In this document: positions 1-6,116 of the stretch, one piece after another
How positions within the stretch are numbered: the stretch's first letter is position 1
Layout: the number at the start of each line of letters is the position of its first letter
NCBI GenBank assembly: GCA_009712615.1
Contig: WASR01000289.1
Span: forward strand, 1 to 7,228
Direction of reading: 5' to 3'
Source of the DNA: Methanobacterium sp.
Lineage (GTDB): Archaea; Methanobacteriota; Methanobacteria; Methanobacteriales; Methanobacteriaceae
Length of the DNA: 7,228 bases
The notes under the pieces: model-generated
Told to the model about the DNA's origin: nothing
Database searches by the model: none
The model's input: the letters and a program-made list of their open reading frames with translations, nothing else
Program-made: the position numbers and the translations under genes

Positions 1-147
1 TTCCTTAATTTTGCCCGGATTTTCGTAAACTCCTGCAGCAGCACTTTTTGAAATGTTCTTTGAGTGTTCTGCTTTGAGTTCATCCAGTTTTTTCTGGATC
101 TCATCGATCTCCATTGCCCGTATTTCCTTGCTTCTTAATATTACCAT
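1..147 (-). CDS. rpl29: 50S ribosomal protein uL29 (L29), 3' end cut by window edge
   Basis: This is a large-subunit protein that binds 23S rRNA near the polypeptide exit tunnel and contacts uL23. Only the first 49 codons are in the window. The translation opens MVILRSKEIRAMEIDEIQKK, matching the usual archaeal uL29 start (M-x-I-L-R-S-K-E-I-R-x-M), and continues as a Lys/Glu-rich helix. The ATG at 147 is preferred over the in-frame Met at residue 12 because the family conserves the preceding residues. An AGGATG stretch lies about 8 nt upstream as a possible, fairly weak ribosome-binding site. It is the last gene of the ribosomal run seen here and should continue leftwards into the spc-type part of the cluster. 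The uL29 assignment is firm; the length is unknown. Confidence 0.93.
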   Translation of the reverse strand, partial: MVILRSKEIRAMEIDEIQKKLDELKAEHSKNISKSAAAGVYENPGKIKE

Positions 148-195
148 TTCTCTACATCCTTTTATAACTTGTGATAATTTTACACAGATTATATT

Positions 196-354
196 TTATT
201 CTGATTTATCGGCTTTATCAGCGTTTTCTTCAGTTTCCTGAGCTTCCTCATCTGTAGATTCATCAGCGGCTTCTTCATCCTTTGAAGCTTCTGCTGGTGT
301 TTCTTCTTCTTCGGTTGCTTCTTCAATTGCTTCGGCTATTTCTTCAACAGCTTC
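196..354 (-). other. Open in-frame continuation of the uS3 acidic tail beyond its TAA stop
   Basis: Directly after the uS3 stop (TAA at 357-355) the same frame stays open for 52 codons and ends at a TAA at 198-196. Its translation is almost entirely Glu, Ala, Asp, Thr and Ser, starting EAVEEIAEAIEEATEEEE and ending NADKADKSE, the same composition as the last 45 residues of uS3. There is no ATG, GTG or TTG codon in this frame to restart translation. If it were part of uS3 the protein would be about 298 residues and the gap to uL29 would shrink from 207 to 48 nt, in line with the other gaps of this operon. It is either a tail recently lost by a single-base change such as GAA to TAA, or a sequencing error at 357. 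Confidence 0.75.
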
Positions 355-1092
355 TTAAACATCCTCAACAATTTCTTCGATGATGTCTGCTGCTTCTTCT
401 GCTGCCTCTTCCACAATTTCGTCAACGACGCTTTCCACTGTTTCAGGTTTTTCAGGAGCTGCTTCTACTTCAACATTTTCAGTGACAGTTTCCTCAACCT
501 CTATCTGGAGAATGTCGACTTTATCAGGTAAAACAACATCCGGTGGCATTATGCGAACGTTAATTCCAAGCACACCAGGTTTGAGTTGTACTGTAGCAAA
601 TCCATGTCTCACGAATCTGATTGATGGTTCACCACATTTTTTGATGTATCCATCTGAGAACTTGGCACATGCGCTCCTTGAACCCCTTATTTTACCGGAT
701 ATTGTGACTTCAACACCCTGGGCTCCTGCTCCCATGATTCTTCTGAGTGCTGTGTAAGCAACTCTTCTGAAGTGCATTCCCCTCTGGAGCATGGCTGCTA
801 TTTTGTGTGCCATGATCTTTGGGTTAAGCTCTGGTACATCCACTTCTTTAACTTCTACCTGTGGATTTTCTAGGCCGTAGCCTGTTTTTAAATTTTGGGT
901 AATGCTTCTGACGGTTTTTCCGCCTCTACCTATAACCATTCCTGGCCTTTCAGCGTAGACAACTACCATTGTACCTAAAGGAGTTACCTGAATTTCCATT
1001 CCACCGTAACCTGCCCTTTCAAGTTCGTTTTCTAGGTATTCGTCTATTCTTGTTCTTTTAAGTCCTTCTGTTACGAAATCCTTTTCAATCAT
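355..1092 (-). CDS. rps3: 30S ribosomal protein uS3 (S3), possibly truncated acidic tail
   Basis: uS3 sits on the head of the 30S subunit at the mRNA entry side and binds 16S rRNA with uS10 and uS14. The 245-aa product has an N-terminal KH domain with the GRGG loop (residues 55-58, in MVIGRGGKTVRS). The S3 C-terminal domain follows at about 90-195, with ISGKIRGSRSACAKFSDGYI and GVLGINVRIMPPD. The last 45 residues form a Glu/Val/Ala-rich acidic tail. I start at the ATG at 1092 (MIEKDFVTEGLKRT), the usual archaeal start, although the frame is open to 1179; those extra residues would lie inside uL22. A GGGGAGG site about 12 nt upstream, within the end of uL22, supports it. The uL22 stop is only 5 nt away. 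The TAA at 357-355 interrupts an acidic tail that stays open for 52 more codons. The folded domains are complete, so the protein should function. Confidence 0.95.
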   Translation of the reverse strand: MIEKDFVTEGLKRTRIDEYLENELERAGYGGMEIQVTPLGTMVVVYAERPGMVIGRGGKTVRSITQNLKTGYGLENPQVEVKEVDVPELNPKIMAHKIAAMLQRGMHFRRVAYTALRRIMGAGAQGVEVTISGKIRGSRSACAKFSDGYIKKCGEPSIRFVRHGFATVQLKPGVLGINVRIMPPDVVLPDKVDILQIEVEETVTENVEVEAAPEKPETVESVVDEIVEEAAEEAADIIEEIVEDV

Positions 1093-1097
1093 TGGAT

Positions 1098-1559
1098 CTA
1101 TGCCTCCCCTAGAACTACTTGTATGTGGGTTGTTGGTGTGTTGAAGGGACTTGCCCTTCCGAATGCCCTTGCAGTCCATCCCCTTACGATGTAACCGCGG
1201 TGGCTGGATATGTGTACAATTTTAAGGTCTTCTGTTTCTAGTCCTTTGTACTCTGCGTTGGCTTCTGCATTATCCAGTACCTGCAGTATTTGTGTTGCTG
1301 CTTTGACTGGGTAACGTCCTGTTGGCCATCCTTTGAGTCCCTTTCTGTGTCCTACTTTTTTGTTATGTCTTTTAAATGGTACAGGTGTTTCCTTTCTGAT
1401 AACTGCTTCAAGGAATTCTCTAGCATCATCAAGGTACATTCCCCTTATGGTACGGCAGATCTCAACAGAGTGCTTTGGGGAAATCTTAAGAGCTTTCCCT
1501 GAAGCTTTTGCTGTTTTTCCATCGTACTCATCTTGATAAGCGTATTGAATTTTCGCCAT
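1098..1559 (-). CDS. rpl22: 50S ribosomal protein uL22 (L22)
   Basis: uL22 is a large-subunit assembly protein whose extended beta-hairpin lines the nascent-peptide tunnel, opposite uL4. The product is 153 aa, normal for the longer archaeal form. Recognisable parts are the N-terminal [16 protein letters not shown] helix (27-41), the archaeal insert with [20 protein letters not shown] (63-82), and the C-terminal hairpin strand [22 protein letters not shown] (117-137). The ATG at 1559 is supported by GGAG about 9 nt upstream, and this site overlaps the uS19 stop codon (TAAGGAG), which points to coupled translation. It ends with TAG, 5 nt before the uS3 start. Confidence 0.96.
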   Translation of the reverse strand: MAKIQYAYQDEYDGKTAKASGKALKISPKHSVEICRTIRGMYLDDAREFLEAVIRKETPVPFKRHNKKVGHRKGLKGWPTGRYPVKAATQILQVLDNAEANAEYKGLETEDLKIVHISSHRGYIVRGWTARAFGRASPFNTPTTHIQVVLGEA

Positions 1560-1571
1560 TGTAATTTCTCC

Positions 1572-1985
1572 TTATTTAAGCGGCACGAACATGGATGATC
1601 TTGTTGCACCCATACCTGGATCCCCGTGCTGAACCCTCTGTCTTGTGACTGCAAATTCACCGAAGTAGCATCCGATCATTTCTGGCTGGATTGTTACATC
1701 GACAAATTCTTTTCCACTGTATATTCCGAAGGTCATTCCAACCATTTCTGGAAGCACTATCATGTCCCTACAATGGGTTTTGATGATCTGTGGCCTTCCA
1801 TCCTTACGTGGCCCTTCTTTTTTGATCTTTCTAATCTTCTCTAGAACCTTTTTCTGCCTAGGTAAAAATCCTCTTTTGAGGGATCTTCTCTGCCTGGATG
1901 GTAATAACTGTATGACATCATCCAATGGCATATCCTGCAGTTCTTCTAGACTGTAACCGCGATATTTAAATACTTTTCTTGCCAA
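1572..1985 (-). CDS. rps19: 30S ribosomal protein uS19 (S19), TTG start
   Basis: uS19 lies in the 30S head near uS13 and the A-site finger. The 137-aa product opens [19 protein letters not shown], the characteristic archaeal start, with a basic region [20 protein letters not shown] (33-52). The conserved S19 core follows: [19 protein letters not shown] (69-87), a GKEF strand (91-94), [18 protein letters not shown] (99-116) and a GATRSS motif near the C terminus. The start codon is TTG (minus strand, 1985-1983), not ATG. A very strong Shine-Dalgarno AGGAGGAG placed 7 nt upstream fixes it. It lies 51 nt after uL2 and 12 nt before uL22. The protein call is certain and the TTG start nearly so, since no in-frame ATG is close by. 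Confidence 0.96.
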   Translation of the reverse strand: MARKVFKYRGYSLEELQDMPLDDVIQLLPSRQRRSLKRGFLPRQKKVLEKIRKIKKEGPRKDGRPQIIKTHCRDMIVLPEMVGMTFGIYSGKEFVDVTIQPEMIGCYFGEFAVTRQRVQHGDPGMGATRSSMFVPLK

Positions 1986-1990
1986 GTAGT

Positions 1991-1998
1991 CTCCTCCT
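1991..1998 (-). promoter_or_regulatory. Strong Shine-Dalgarno site deciding the uS19 TTG start
   Basis: On the minus strand the sequence reads AGGAGGAG, then ACTAC, then TTG GCA AGA. GGAGG is complementary to the 3' end of archaeal 16S rRNA (CCUCC) and lies 7 nt from the TTG. It is among the best ribosome-binding sites in the window, which probably compensates for the weak start codon. Confidence 0.85.
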
Positions 1999-2036
1999 AA
2001 TCAGTTTATATTCCGCTTATTTTAGTAATTTAAGAA

Positions 2037-2762
2037 TTATCTCCTTTTACCGGTTCTGCTTGCTGCTATGGAACCGACCTTCCTTCCTGCTGGTGCATGT
2101 CTTGATATGGTAGTTGGCCTACCTGGGTGCTGTCTGTTACCTCCACCATGTGGGTGGTCTACTGCGTTCATCGCAACTCCCCTAACACTGACATTCTTTT
2201 TACCCTTGGCTTTGAGGGCAAAGTACCTGTTTCCTGCTTTGAGGAACGGTTTTTCTTTTCTTCCTCCTCCTGCAACAACACCTACGGTTGCTCTGCAGCG
2301 GGGGTTGAATGCCTTCAATTCACCAGACGGTAGTTCAACAATTGCCTTACCAACATCGTGTGTAATTAAAGAAGCGTAAGTTCCTGATGATCTGACGAAT
2401 CTTCCGCCGTCACCTGGATGTTTTTCTAAGTTGTAAAGTGGTGTTCCTTCAGGAATTTCTCCGAGTGGTAATGAGTTTCCAGGACTGATTGGTGCTGAAA
2501 TTCCACATGCCACTTCATCGGCAATTTGTATTCCTTCCGGTGCTAAAATAAGATTTTCTTCTCCATTTTCAAATTTTACAAGGGCCACTGGGGCTGTTCT
2601 ACCAGGGTCGTGGATGATGTCCACAACTTTCCCCTTGAGGCTGCCTTCCTTCTCTACTTCATCGTAGGATCTGTAGGCAATTTTTCCCCTGAATCTGTGT
2701 GATGCACTCTTGTAAGTAGGAGTTCCTCTTCCTCTTCTTTGGATTATTAAACGTTTTCCCAT
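2037..2762 (-). CDS. rpl2: 50S ribosomal protein uL2 (L2)
   Basis: uL2 is needed for subunit association and sits next to the peptidyl-transferase centre on 23S rRNA. The product is 241 aa, the usual archaeal length. It begins MGKRLIIQRRGRGTPTYKS and has the OB/SH3-like RNA-binding region through about residue 160. It ends with the signature MNAVDHPHGGGNRQHPGRP (198-216), whose second His corresponds to the conserved residue (His229 of the E. coli protein) important for peptidyl transfer. The C terminus GRKVGSIAASRTGKRR is highly basic. The ATG at 2762 has GGAGGAAATAAA directly before it. It lies 38 nt after uL23. No residues appear to be missing. Confidence 0.97.
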   Translation of the reverse strand: MGKRLIIQRRGRGTPTYKSASHRFRGKIAYRSYDEVEKEGSLKGKVVDIIHDPGRTAPVALVKFENGEENLILAPEGIQIADEVACGISAPISPGNSLPLGEIPEGTPLYNLEKHPGDGGRFVRSSGTYASLITHDVGKAIVELPSGELKAFNPRCRATVGVVAGGGRKEKPFLKAGNRYFALKAKGKKNVSVRGVAMNAVDHPHGGGNRQHPGRPTTISRHAPAGRKVGSIAASRTGKRR

Positions 2763-2800
2763 TTTATTTCCTCCATCGTGGGTATGATTTTACAAGGGCT

Positions 2801-3058
2801 TTAGAATACTCCCATCTTAACTGCTATATCCTCTGCACTGTTATCATCAGACAGTTTGATGTAGGCAAGTTTTTGTCCGTTTAAGATCTGGGTGTTGACC
2901 CTCATGACCTTGACATCGTAAAGATTTTCAAATGCAGATTTTATCTGAGTTTTATTGGCAGTTCTTAGAACTACAAAGGTCAGCTCATTTTTCTGATCAA
3001 TGGAGTTCATGCTCTTTTCTGTAAGGTGTGGTTTAATTAGTACTTTGTAAGCATCCAT
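2801..3058 (-). CDS. rpl23: 50S ribosomal protein uL23 (L23)
   Basis: uL23 lies at the tunnel exit and is the docking site for signal recognition particle and, in archaea and eukaryotes, other nascent-chain factors. The 85-aa product starts MDAYKVLIKPHLTEKSM; the I-K-P-H-x-T-E-K-S motif is the family signature. It continues with a beta-strand LTFVVLRTANKTQIKSAFE (26-44, approximate) and ends KMGVF. A GTG six bases upstream could add two residues (GTG AAA ATG). I prefer the ATG at 3058 because GGGGAT lies about 9 nt before it but only 2-3 nt before the GTG. The gap to uL4 is 19 nt. Confidence 0.94.
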   Translation of the reverse strand: MDAYKVLIKPHLTEKSMNSIDQKNELTFVVLRTANKTQIKSAFENLYDVKVMRVNTQILNGQKLAYIKLSDDNSAEDIAVKMGVF

Positions 3059-3077
3059 TTTCACTATCCCCTTTTAT

Positions 3078-3860
3078 TTATTTGAAAAGTTCTCCTAACT
3101 TTTCTACAGCTGATTTTGTGTAAATGGTGAGTCTGCCAGGATGAGTTCCAGGAGCCAGTAGTTCTGCATTGAGATGGTTTACTACAACCACATCGACACC
3201 TGCATGATTTCTTGCTCCGAGGCTTATGCCTTTATCTTCTCCAACAACTACTAATGGGCCCTTGGATGTTTTGTATTTCCTGCCTCTCATTTTACCTCTT
3301 CCAGCCCTTATTGTTCGGCCTGATTTGGCTCTGTAAACATCGTCCAGTAGTCCGAGTTTCTCGAATATTTCACGGGTGTCCTTGGTCCTCTTGACTGTTT
3401 CGAGTTCATCATCAACTACGAAAGGTATCTGATCCAGGTTCTGGATTTTGTGTCCCCTTGCTTCAACAATTTCTCTGTTTGCTGTTGCAGCAACTGCAGA
3501 CCTTATTGCCAGTCTCCTTTCTTTTCTGTTGATCTTCTCGTGTATGATCCTCTCGGTTTTAGGTGGGTGAGCCTTTCTACCGCCAGTTGCCTGTGGTATG
3601 AATGCTGCCTTAGAACCTGCAGGGTGTCTTGAACCTTTGACACGTGGAACCATAGCTGCACCTCGGCCTGAACCGAAGGATTTTGCTGTTGTTCTTTTAC
3701 CTGCCATTGGATCTGTTCCCCATGGCTGTATTCTGGCTGTTTGTGAGGATATAACAGCTCTTTTTATGAGGTCTGGTCGGTAGACTTCCGTGAATATTTC
3801 AGGAAGTTCAATCTCATCGACGACTTCGCCTTCCAATGAATAAACTTTGATCTTCTCCAT
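3078..3860 (-). CDS. rpl4: 50S ribosomal protein uL4 (L4, archaeal/eukaryotic type)
   Basis: uL4 binds 23S rRNA early in assembly and extends a loop into the peptide tunnel, opposite uL22. The product is 260 aa. It opens [20 protein letters not shown], with the conserved [14 protein letters not shown] helix (23-36). The long basic tunnel loop follows (about 48-100), including [20 protein letters not shown] and GGRKAHPP. The globular core ends with [21 protein letters not shown] (201-221) and [22 protein letters not shown]. The frame is open to a GTG at 3869, but a GTGAT ribosome-binding element overlaps that codon and is placed for the ATG at 3860, where homologues begin. It starts 21 nt after the uL3 stop. 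Confidence 0.96.
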   Translation of the reverse strand: MEKIKVYSLEGEVVDEIELPEIFTEVYRPDLIKRAVISSQTARIQPWGTDPMAGKRTTAKSFGSGRGAAMVPRVKGSRHPAGSKAAFIPQATGGRKAHPPKTERIIHEKINRKERRLAIRSAVAATANREIVEARGHKIQNLDQIPFVVDDELETVKRTKDTREIFEKLGLLDDVYRAKSGRTIRAGRGKMRGRKYKTSKGPLVVVGEDKGISLGARNHAGVDVVVVNHLNAELLAPGTHPGRLTIYTKSAVEKLGELFK

Positions 3861-3881
3861 GTAAATCACTCTTTAATAAGT

Positions 3882-4895
3882 TTAAACTCCCTGTTTAGAA
3901 GCTGTGCTAATGTGGGTTATTTCAGGTGCATCGTTATGTTTGCCTATAGGTCTAACAGCTTTTCTGAGAATTACGAGTCTTTTTGATGGTCCTGGTATTG
4001 AACCTTTGATCATTACATAGCCGTTTTTGACTAGACCGTACTTAACAAATCCACCCTTTGGATTAACTTCATCAACCTGGGACTCGTCTGCAATCTTAAG
4101 GATCTTCTTGTTGAATTCTGTCCTTTTATGATAGCCCATCTGACCAGCCATTGCAACTGTCCACATGGTTCTTGCAGGGGTCCATGGTCCTATTGAACCA
4201 ACGTGCCTTGCTTTACTACTTCTTGCTGCTTTACCGTACTGTATCCTGACACCGAACCTTTTAACAGGTCCTTGGAAGCCTTTACCCTTGGTGACGGCTA
4301 TGGTGTCCACATGTTCACCGTCTGAAAAAGAGTCTGCAGGGTTTACTTCCTTACCCAGTAAGCTGCGGGCAAATTCGAATTTATCTTCGACAGATTTGCC
4401 ACCAATTCCACATTCAATAATTTCTGGTTTTTTCTTTGGAACTCCACTTGCGAGTCTTGGTTTAGTGTGTATAAGCACCCTAATATCTTCAACTTCATCA
4501 AGCTTTTCCTTCATTTCATCGAGTTTTGCCTCAACATCGTAGTCCTTTGGAAGTGTTATCTTCCTTGTCAGGTCCTCGTCGAGGTCTTTTGCCATAACAT
4601 CGCTCAATGTCTTGAGTCCACGTGTGTCCTTTCTATAGGCACGCACACCCATGACAACTACAGGTGGTGTTTCCAGTATAGTTACTGGGGATGATACTTC
4701 CATTCCAGATGTAGGTGAGTTTTTAACGTTGTCTAGCATTGTTACGTGGGTCATTCCCACTTTGTAGCCTGGAAAACCTAAGAGACAAGATTCTTCGGTT
4801 TCTGGCCATGACCTTACTTTTGGTGTTTCCTTGGCTGCTCTTTTCCTAGGACTAAAGGCCACAGATCCACTTCTTGGTTGGTGATGTCTAGTCAT
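3882..4895 (-). CDS. rpl3: 50S ribosomal protein uL3 (L3, archaeal/eukaryotic type)
   Basis: uL3 is a primary 23S rRNA binder whose finger approaches the peptidyl-transferase centre. The product is 337 aa, the long archaeal form. It has the N-terminal basic stretch TRHHQPRSGSVAFSPRKRA (2-20), the FPGYKVGMTHV strand (41-51) and the archaeal/eukaryotic insert with charged helices at 104-137. The conserved core reads VTKGKGFQGPVKRFG (201-215), and the central extension is RHVGSIGPWTPARTMW plus MAGQMGYHKRTE (230-260). The ATG at 4895 is set by GGAGGT 7 nt upstream. It is the first ribosomal protein gene of the run and lies 167 nt after the SPOUT gene, a spacer filled with degenerate repeats. Whether it has its own promoter is unclear; no convincing TATA box stands out in that spacer. 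Confidence 0.97.
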   Translation of the reverse strand: MTRHHQPRSGSVAFSPRKRAAKETPKVRSWPETEESCLLGFPGYKVGMTHVTMLDNVKNSPTSGMEVSSPVTILETPPVVVMGVRAYRKDTRGLKTLSDVMAKDLDEDLTRKITLPKDYDVEAKLDEMKEKLDEVEDIRVLIHTKPRLASGVPKKKPEIIECGIGGKSVEDKFEFARSLLGKEVNPADSFSDGEHVDTIAVTKGKGFQGPVKRFGVRIQYGKAARSSKARHVGSIGPWTPARTMWTVAMAGQMGYHKRTEFNKKILKIADESQVDEVNPKGGFVKYGLVKNGYVMIKGSIPGPSKRLVILRKAVRPIGKHNDAPEITHISTASKQGV

Positions 4896-4901
4896 AATTT
4901 T

Positions 4902-4907
4902 ACCTCC
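4902..4907 (-). promoter_or_regulatory. Shine-Dalgarno site of uL3
   Basis: The minus strand reads GGAGGT followed by AAAATT and then a further T before the ATG at 4895. This matches the 16S rRNA 3' end over six bases at a 7-nt distance. It shows that uL3 is initiated with a leader and not as a leaderless message. Confidence 0.8.
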
Positions 4908-4941
4908 TTAATTACAATTTTCCTATCAAATTTAAGTATGA

Positions 4942-5116
4942 AATCTGGTTTAAACAAGTTAAACTCAGATAAAGTCGATTACTGCGTCTGAAGAGTCAAA
5001 CGCAGATAAATTTGAGTTAGCTATATCTATAGCAAATTTAAACACAAATAAAGCTGATCGAGTTAATCAGTGTTTAAAAGCAAGTTAAATACAGATAAAG
5101 TCGCTAAAACTGCTTC
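4942..5116. repeat. Degenerate tandem copies of the SPOUT gene 3' end
   Basis: Four related units can be aligned by eye. The first is the authentic end of the methyltransferase gene at 5065-5116. The clearest copy is at 4942-4988 and shares about 41 of its 47 bases with it, allowing a few short gaps; both contain CAAGTTAAA and CAGATAAAGTCG. Two more diverged units lie around 4992-5015 (AGTCAAACGCAGATAAATTT) and 5033-5057 (TTTAAACACAAATAAAGCTG). The spacing is about 37-48 bp. On the coding strand the core reads like CGACTTTATCTG then GTTTAACTTG, which in the real gene encodes ATLSVFNL. The copies therefore look like tandem duplications of a coding end that have since decayed. They now form the leader in front of uL3. 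Confidence 0.7.
5020..5033. promoter_or_regulatory. Palindrome in the spacer before uL3, possible operator
   Basis: The sequence GCTATATCTATAGC has 6-bp perfect arms around a 2-bp centre. The flanks extend the symmetry imperfectly for about nine more bases (TTTGAGTTA against AAATTTAAA, six of nine matching). It sits about 125 bp upstream of the uL3 start, between two of the degenerate repeats. It could bind a dimeric regulator, or be chance in AT-rich DNA. No known motif is recognised. Confidence 0.3.
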
Positions 5117-5887
5117 TTCAGTTCGCACAGTTTTAGTTCCCTGTTCAGGGACTGTGTTAACTTCGAGATCTATAATTTCTTTTTCATTCTGGTTGGAAAT
5201 AAGCTCTTCAATGCCAGAATAAGGACCACCAAACAGAATAGCCGTGTGTTTGGAACCCTTTAATTTGGTTTTTACTTCGTCTAAAACAGAAGTGATGGAT
5301 GGCGCATATCTTGAAGTACCTATGACCAGATCTGGTCCTGGTTTCATCATCAATATACTGTTGTACAGATCTCTGTTGGTTGCAAGAACCTTGTAACCCC
5401 AGTAGTAATCTGGTACATCTGGATCCAATATAATTTCCTTTCCAAGCTTTATTACTTTAAAGCTCAGTACTTTGTTCACGCTGAGTTTTTCTTTGCATAG
5501 CGCAAACTTATCGGCACCGATATCAACAACTGTGCCTTTTTTTGTCCGTTTTATTGTCAGTCCCTGTCTGTAATCGCCCTCATGAAGTTCTCCAGTTGGG
5601 TGATGAGGAGTTCTGAGTGGTGGGAGAATACCCACGTTTCTAAGCTCCCTTGTTATAGGAAATACCTTCTTTCTAAGGTATTGAGGGGTGTTCATATAAG
5701 TGAGAACATCACTAATAAACTTTACCTCTTTTTCATCAGAATTATCGTTGTAAACGACGATTCTATCAGCCCTAAATATTGCAGCAGATCTTCCAATCAG
5801 ACCAATTTTATATGTTTTTATTCTTAAATCTTTCGTTTCAGATATTATCGATGCTGGAACGAAAATTGATAACCGCTTCTTTTCCAT
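5063..5887 (-). CDS. SPOUT-family putative RNA methyltransferase (MT0001/COG2106-like)
   Basis: This is a predicted S-adenosylmethionine-dependent RNA methyltransferase of the trefoil-knot SPOUT class. It resembles Methanothermobacter MT0001, whose crystal structure showed a deep knot, and the eukaryotic SPOUT1/C9orf114 family. The product is 274 aa. The N-terminal half-domain (LSIFVPASIISETKDLRIKT, 6-25; AAIFRADRIVVYND, 35-48) is followed by LRTPHHPTGELHEGDYRQGL (91-110), leading into an OB-like insert up to about 165. The C-terminal knot half contains ILFGGPYSGIEEL (217-229) and NTVPEQGTKTVRTEEA (244-259), the likely cofactor site. The substrate is unknown; rRNA is a reasonable inference from its place ahead of uL3. 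The ATG at 5887 is chosen because the N terminus fits the family. A TATA box begins 31 nt upstream, so the mRNA may be leaderless. Its 3' end is duplicated downstream. Confidence 0.9.
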   Translation of the reverse strand: MEKKRLSIFVPASIISETKDLRIKTYKIGLIGRSAAIFRADRIVVYNDNSDEKEVKFISDVLTYMNTPQYLRKKVFPITRELRNVGILPPLRTPHHPTGELHEGDYRQGLTIKRTKKGTVVDIGADKFALCKEKLSVNKVLSFKVIKLGKEIILDPDVPDYYWGYKVLATNRDLYNSILMMKPGPDLVIGTSRYAPSITSVLDEVKTKLKGSKHTAILFGGPYSGIEELISNQNEKEIIDLEVNTVPEQGTKTVRTEEAVLATLSVFNLLLNTD

Positions 5888-5910
5888 CTTTTAACCTTCG
5901 TATTCAATAC

Positions 5911-5918
5911 CTATATAA
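5911..5918 (-). promoter_or_regulatory. TATA box for the SPOUT-ribosomal operon
   Basis: The minus strand reads TTATATAG, a good archaeal TATA element. Its first base is 31 nt from the A of the ATG at 5887. Archaeal transcription usually begins about 22-27 nt after the TATA centre, which puts the start within a few bases of the initiator codon. This predicts a leaderless or nearly leaderless message for the methyltransferase. A weak AAGGT sits 9 nt before the ATG but would lie outside such a transcript. This is the best operon promoter visible upstream of the ribosomal genes. Confidence 0.6.
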
Positions 5919-6060
5919 TATGAGGGGTGTTATTTCCACTTATTTCAAACCCCGCATACGCTATTTAGCATGAATTACTCGATTTGAGTCAGAAACTAAG
6001 CTAAATATCCCAGATAAAAAAACTTGTTTAATTCGGGATTGAATATAGTATGAAACTCTT

Positions 6061-6070
6061 TACATATATA
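6061..6070 (+). promoter_or_regulatory. TATA-like element upstream of the small plus-strand frame
   Basis: The plus strand reads TTTACATATATAC around here. At the usual archaeal distance transcription would start near 6090. That is about 14 nt before a GGAGAT ribosome-binding site and 27 nt before the ATG at 6117. The layout is what a small archaeal gene would need, but TATA-like words are common in this AT-rich stretch. Confidence 0.35.
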
Positions 6071-6116
6071 CTCATGTTTTTTAGAGTTTTATGCAACAAA
6101 AAATAGGAGATTTTTA

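Noticed and set aside
53..241. Plus-strand frame of 62 codons
   Set aside because: It lies opposite uL29 and the acidic uS3 tail. Its Ser/Phe/Ile-rich translation is the antisense of Glu/Lys codons.
355..357. uS3 stop read as an inserted pyrrolysine or a programmed frameshift
   Set aside because: Pyrrolysine uses UAG and this stop is UAA. The downstream frame is the same as the upstream one, so no frameshift is needed.
380..757. Plus-strand frame of 125 codons opposite uS3
   Set aside because: It is the antisense of a clearly conserved ribosomal protein, with low-complexity Ser/Thr content and no start signals. The other plus-strand frames within the ribosomal genes are rejected for the same reason.
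1093..1179. Upstream extension of uS3 to a start at 1179
   Set aside because: The extra 29 residues overlap the end of uL22 in another frame, look unlike any uS3 and lack a ribosome-binding site. The ATG at 1092 has one and gives the usual archaeal start.
4982..5005. Hairpin CTGCGT/ACGCAG with a 12-nt loop as a terminator or riboswitch before uL3
   Set aside because: The stem is only 6 bp, no T run follows on the minus strand, and it coincides with repeat boundaries.
4942..5116. CRISPR array
   Set aside because: The units are diverged and of uneven spacing, with no distinct spacers, and they match the end of the adjacent gene.
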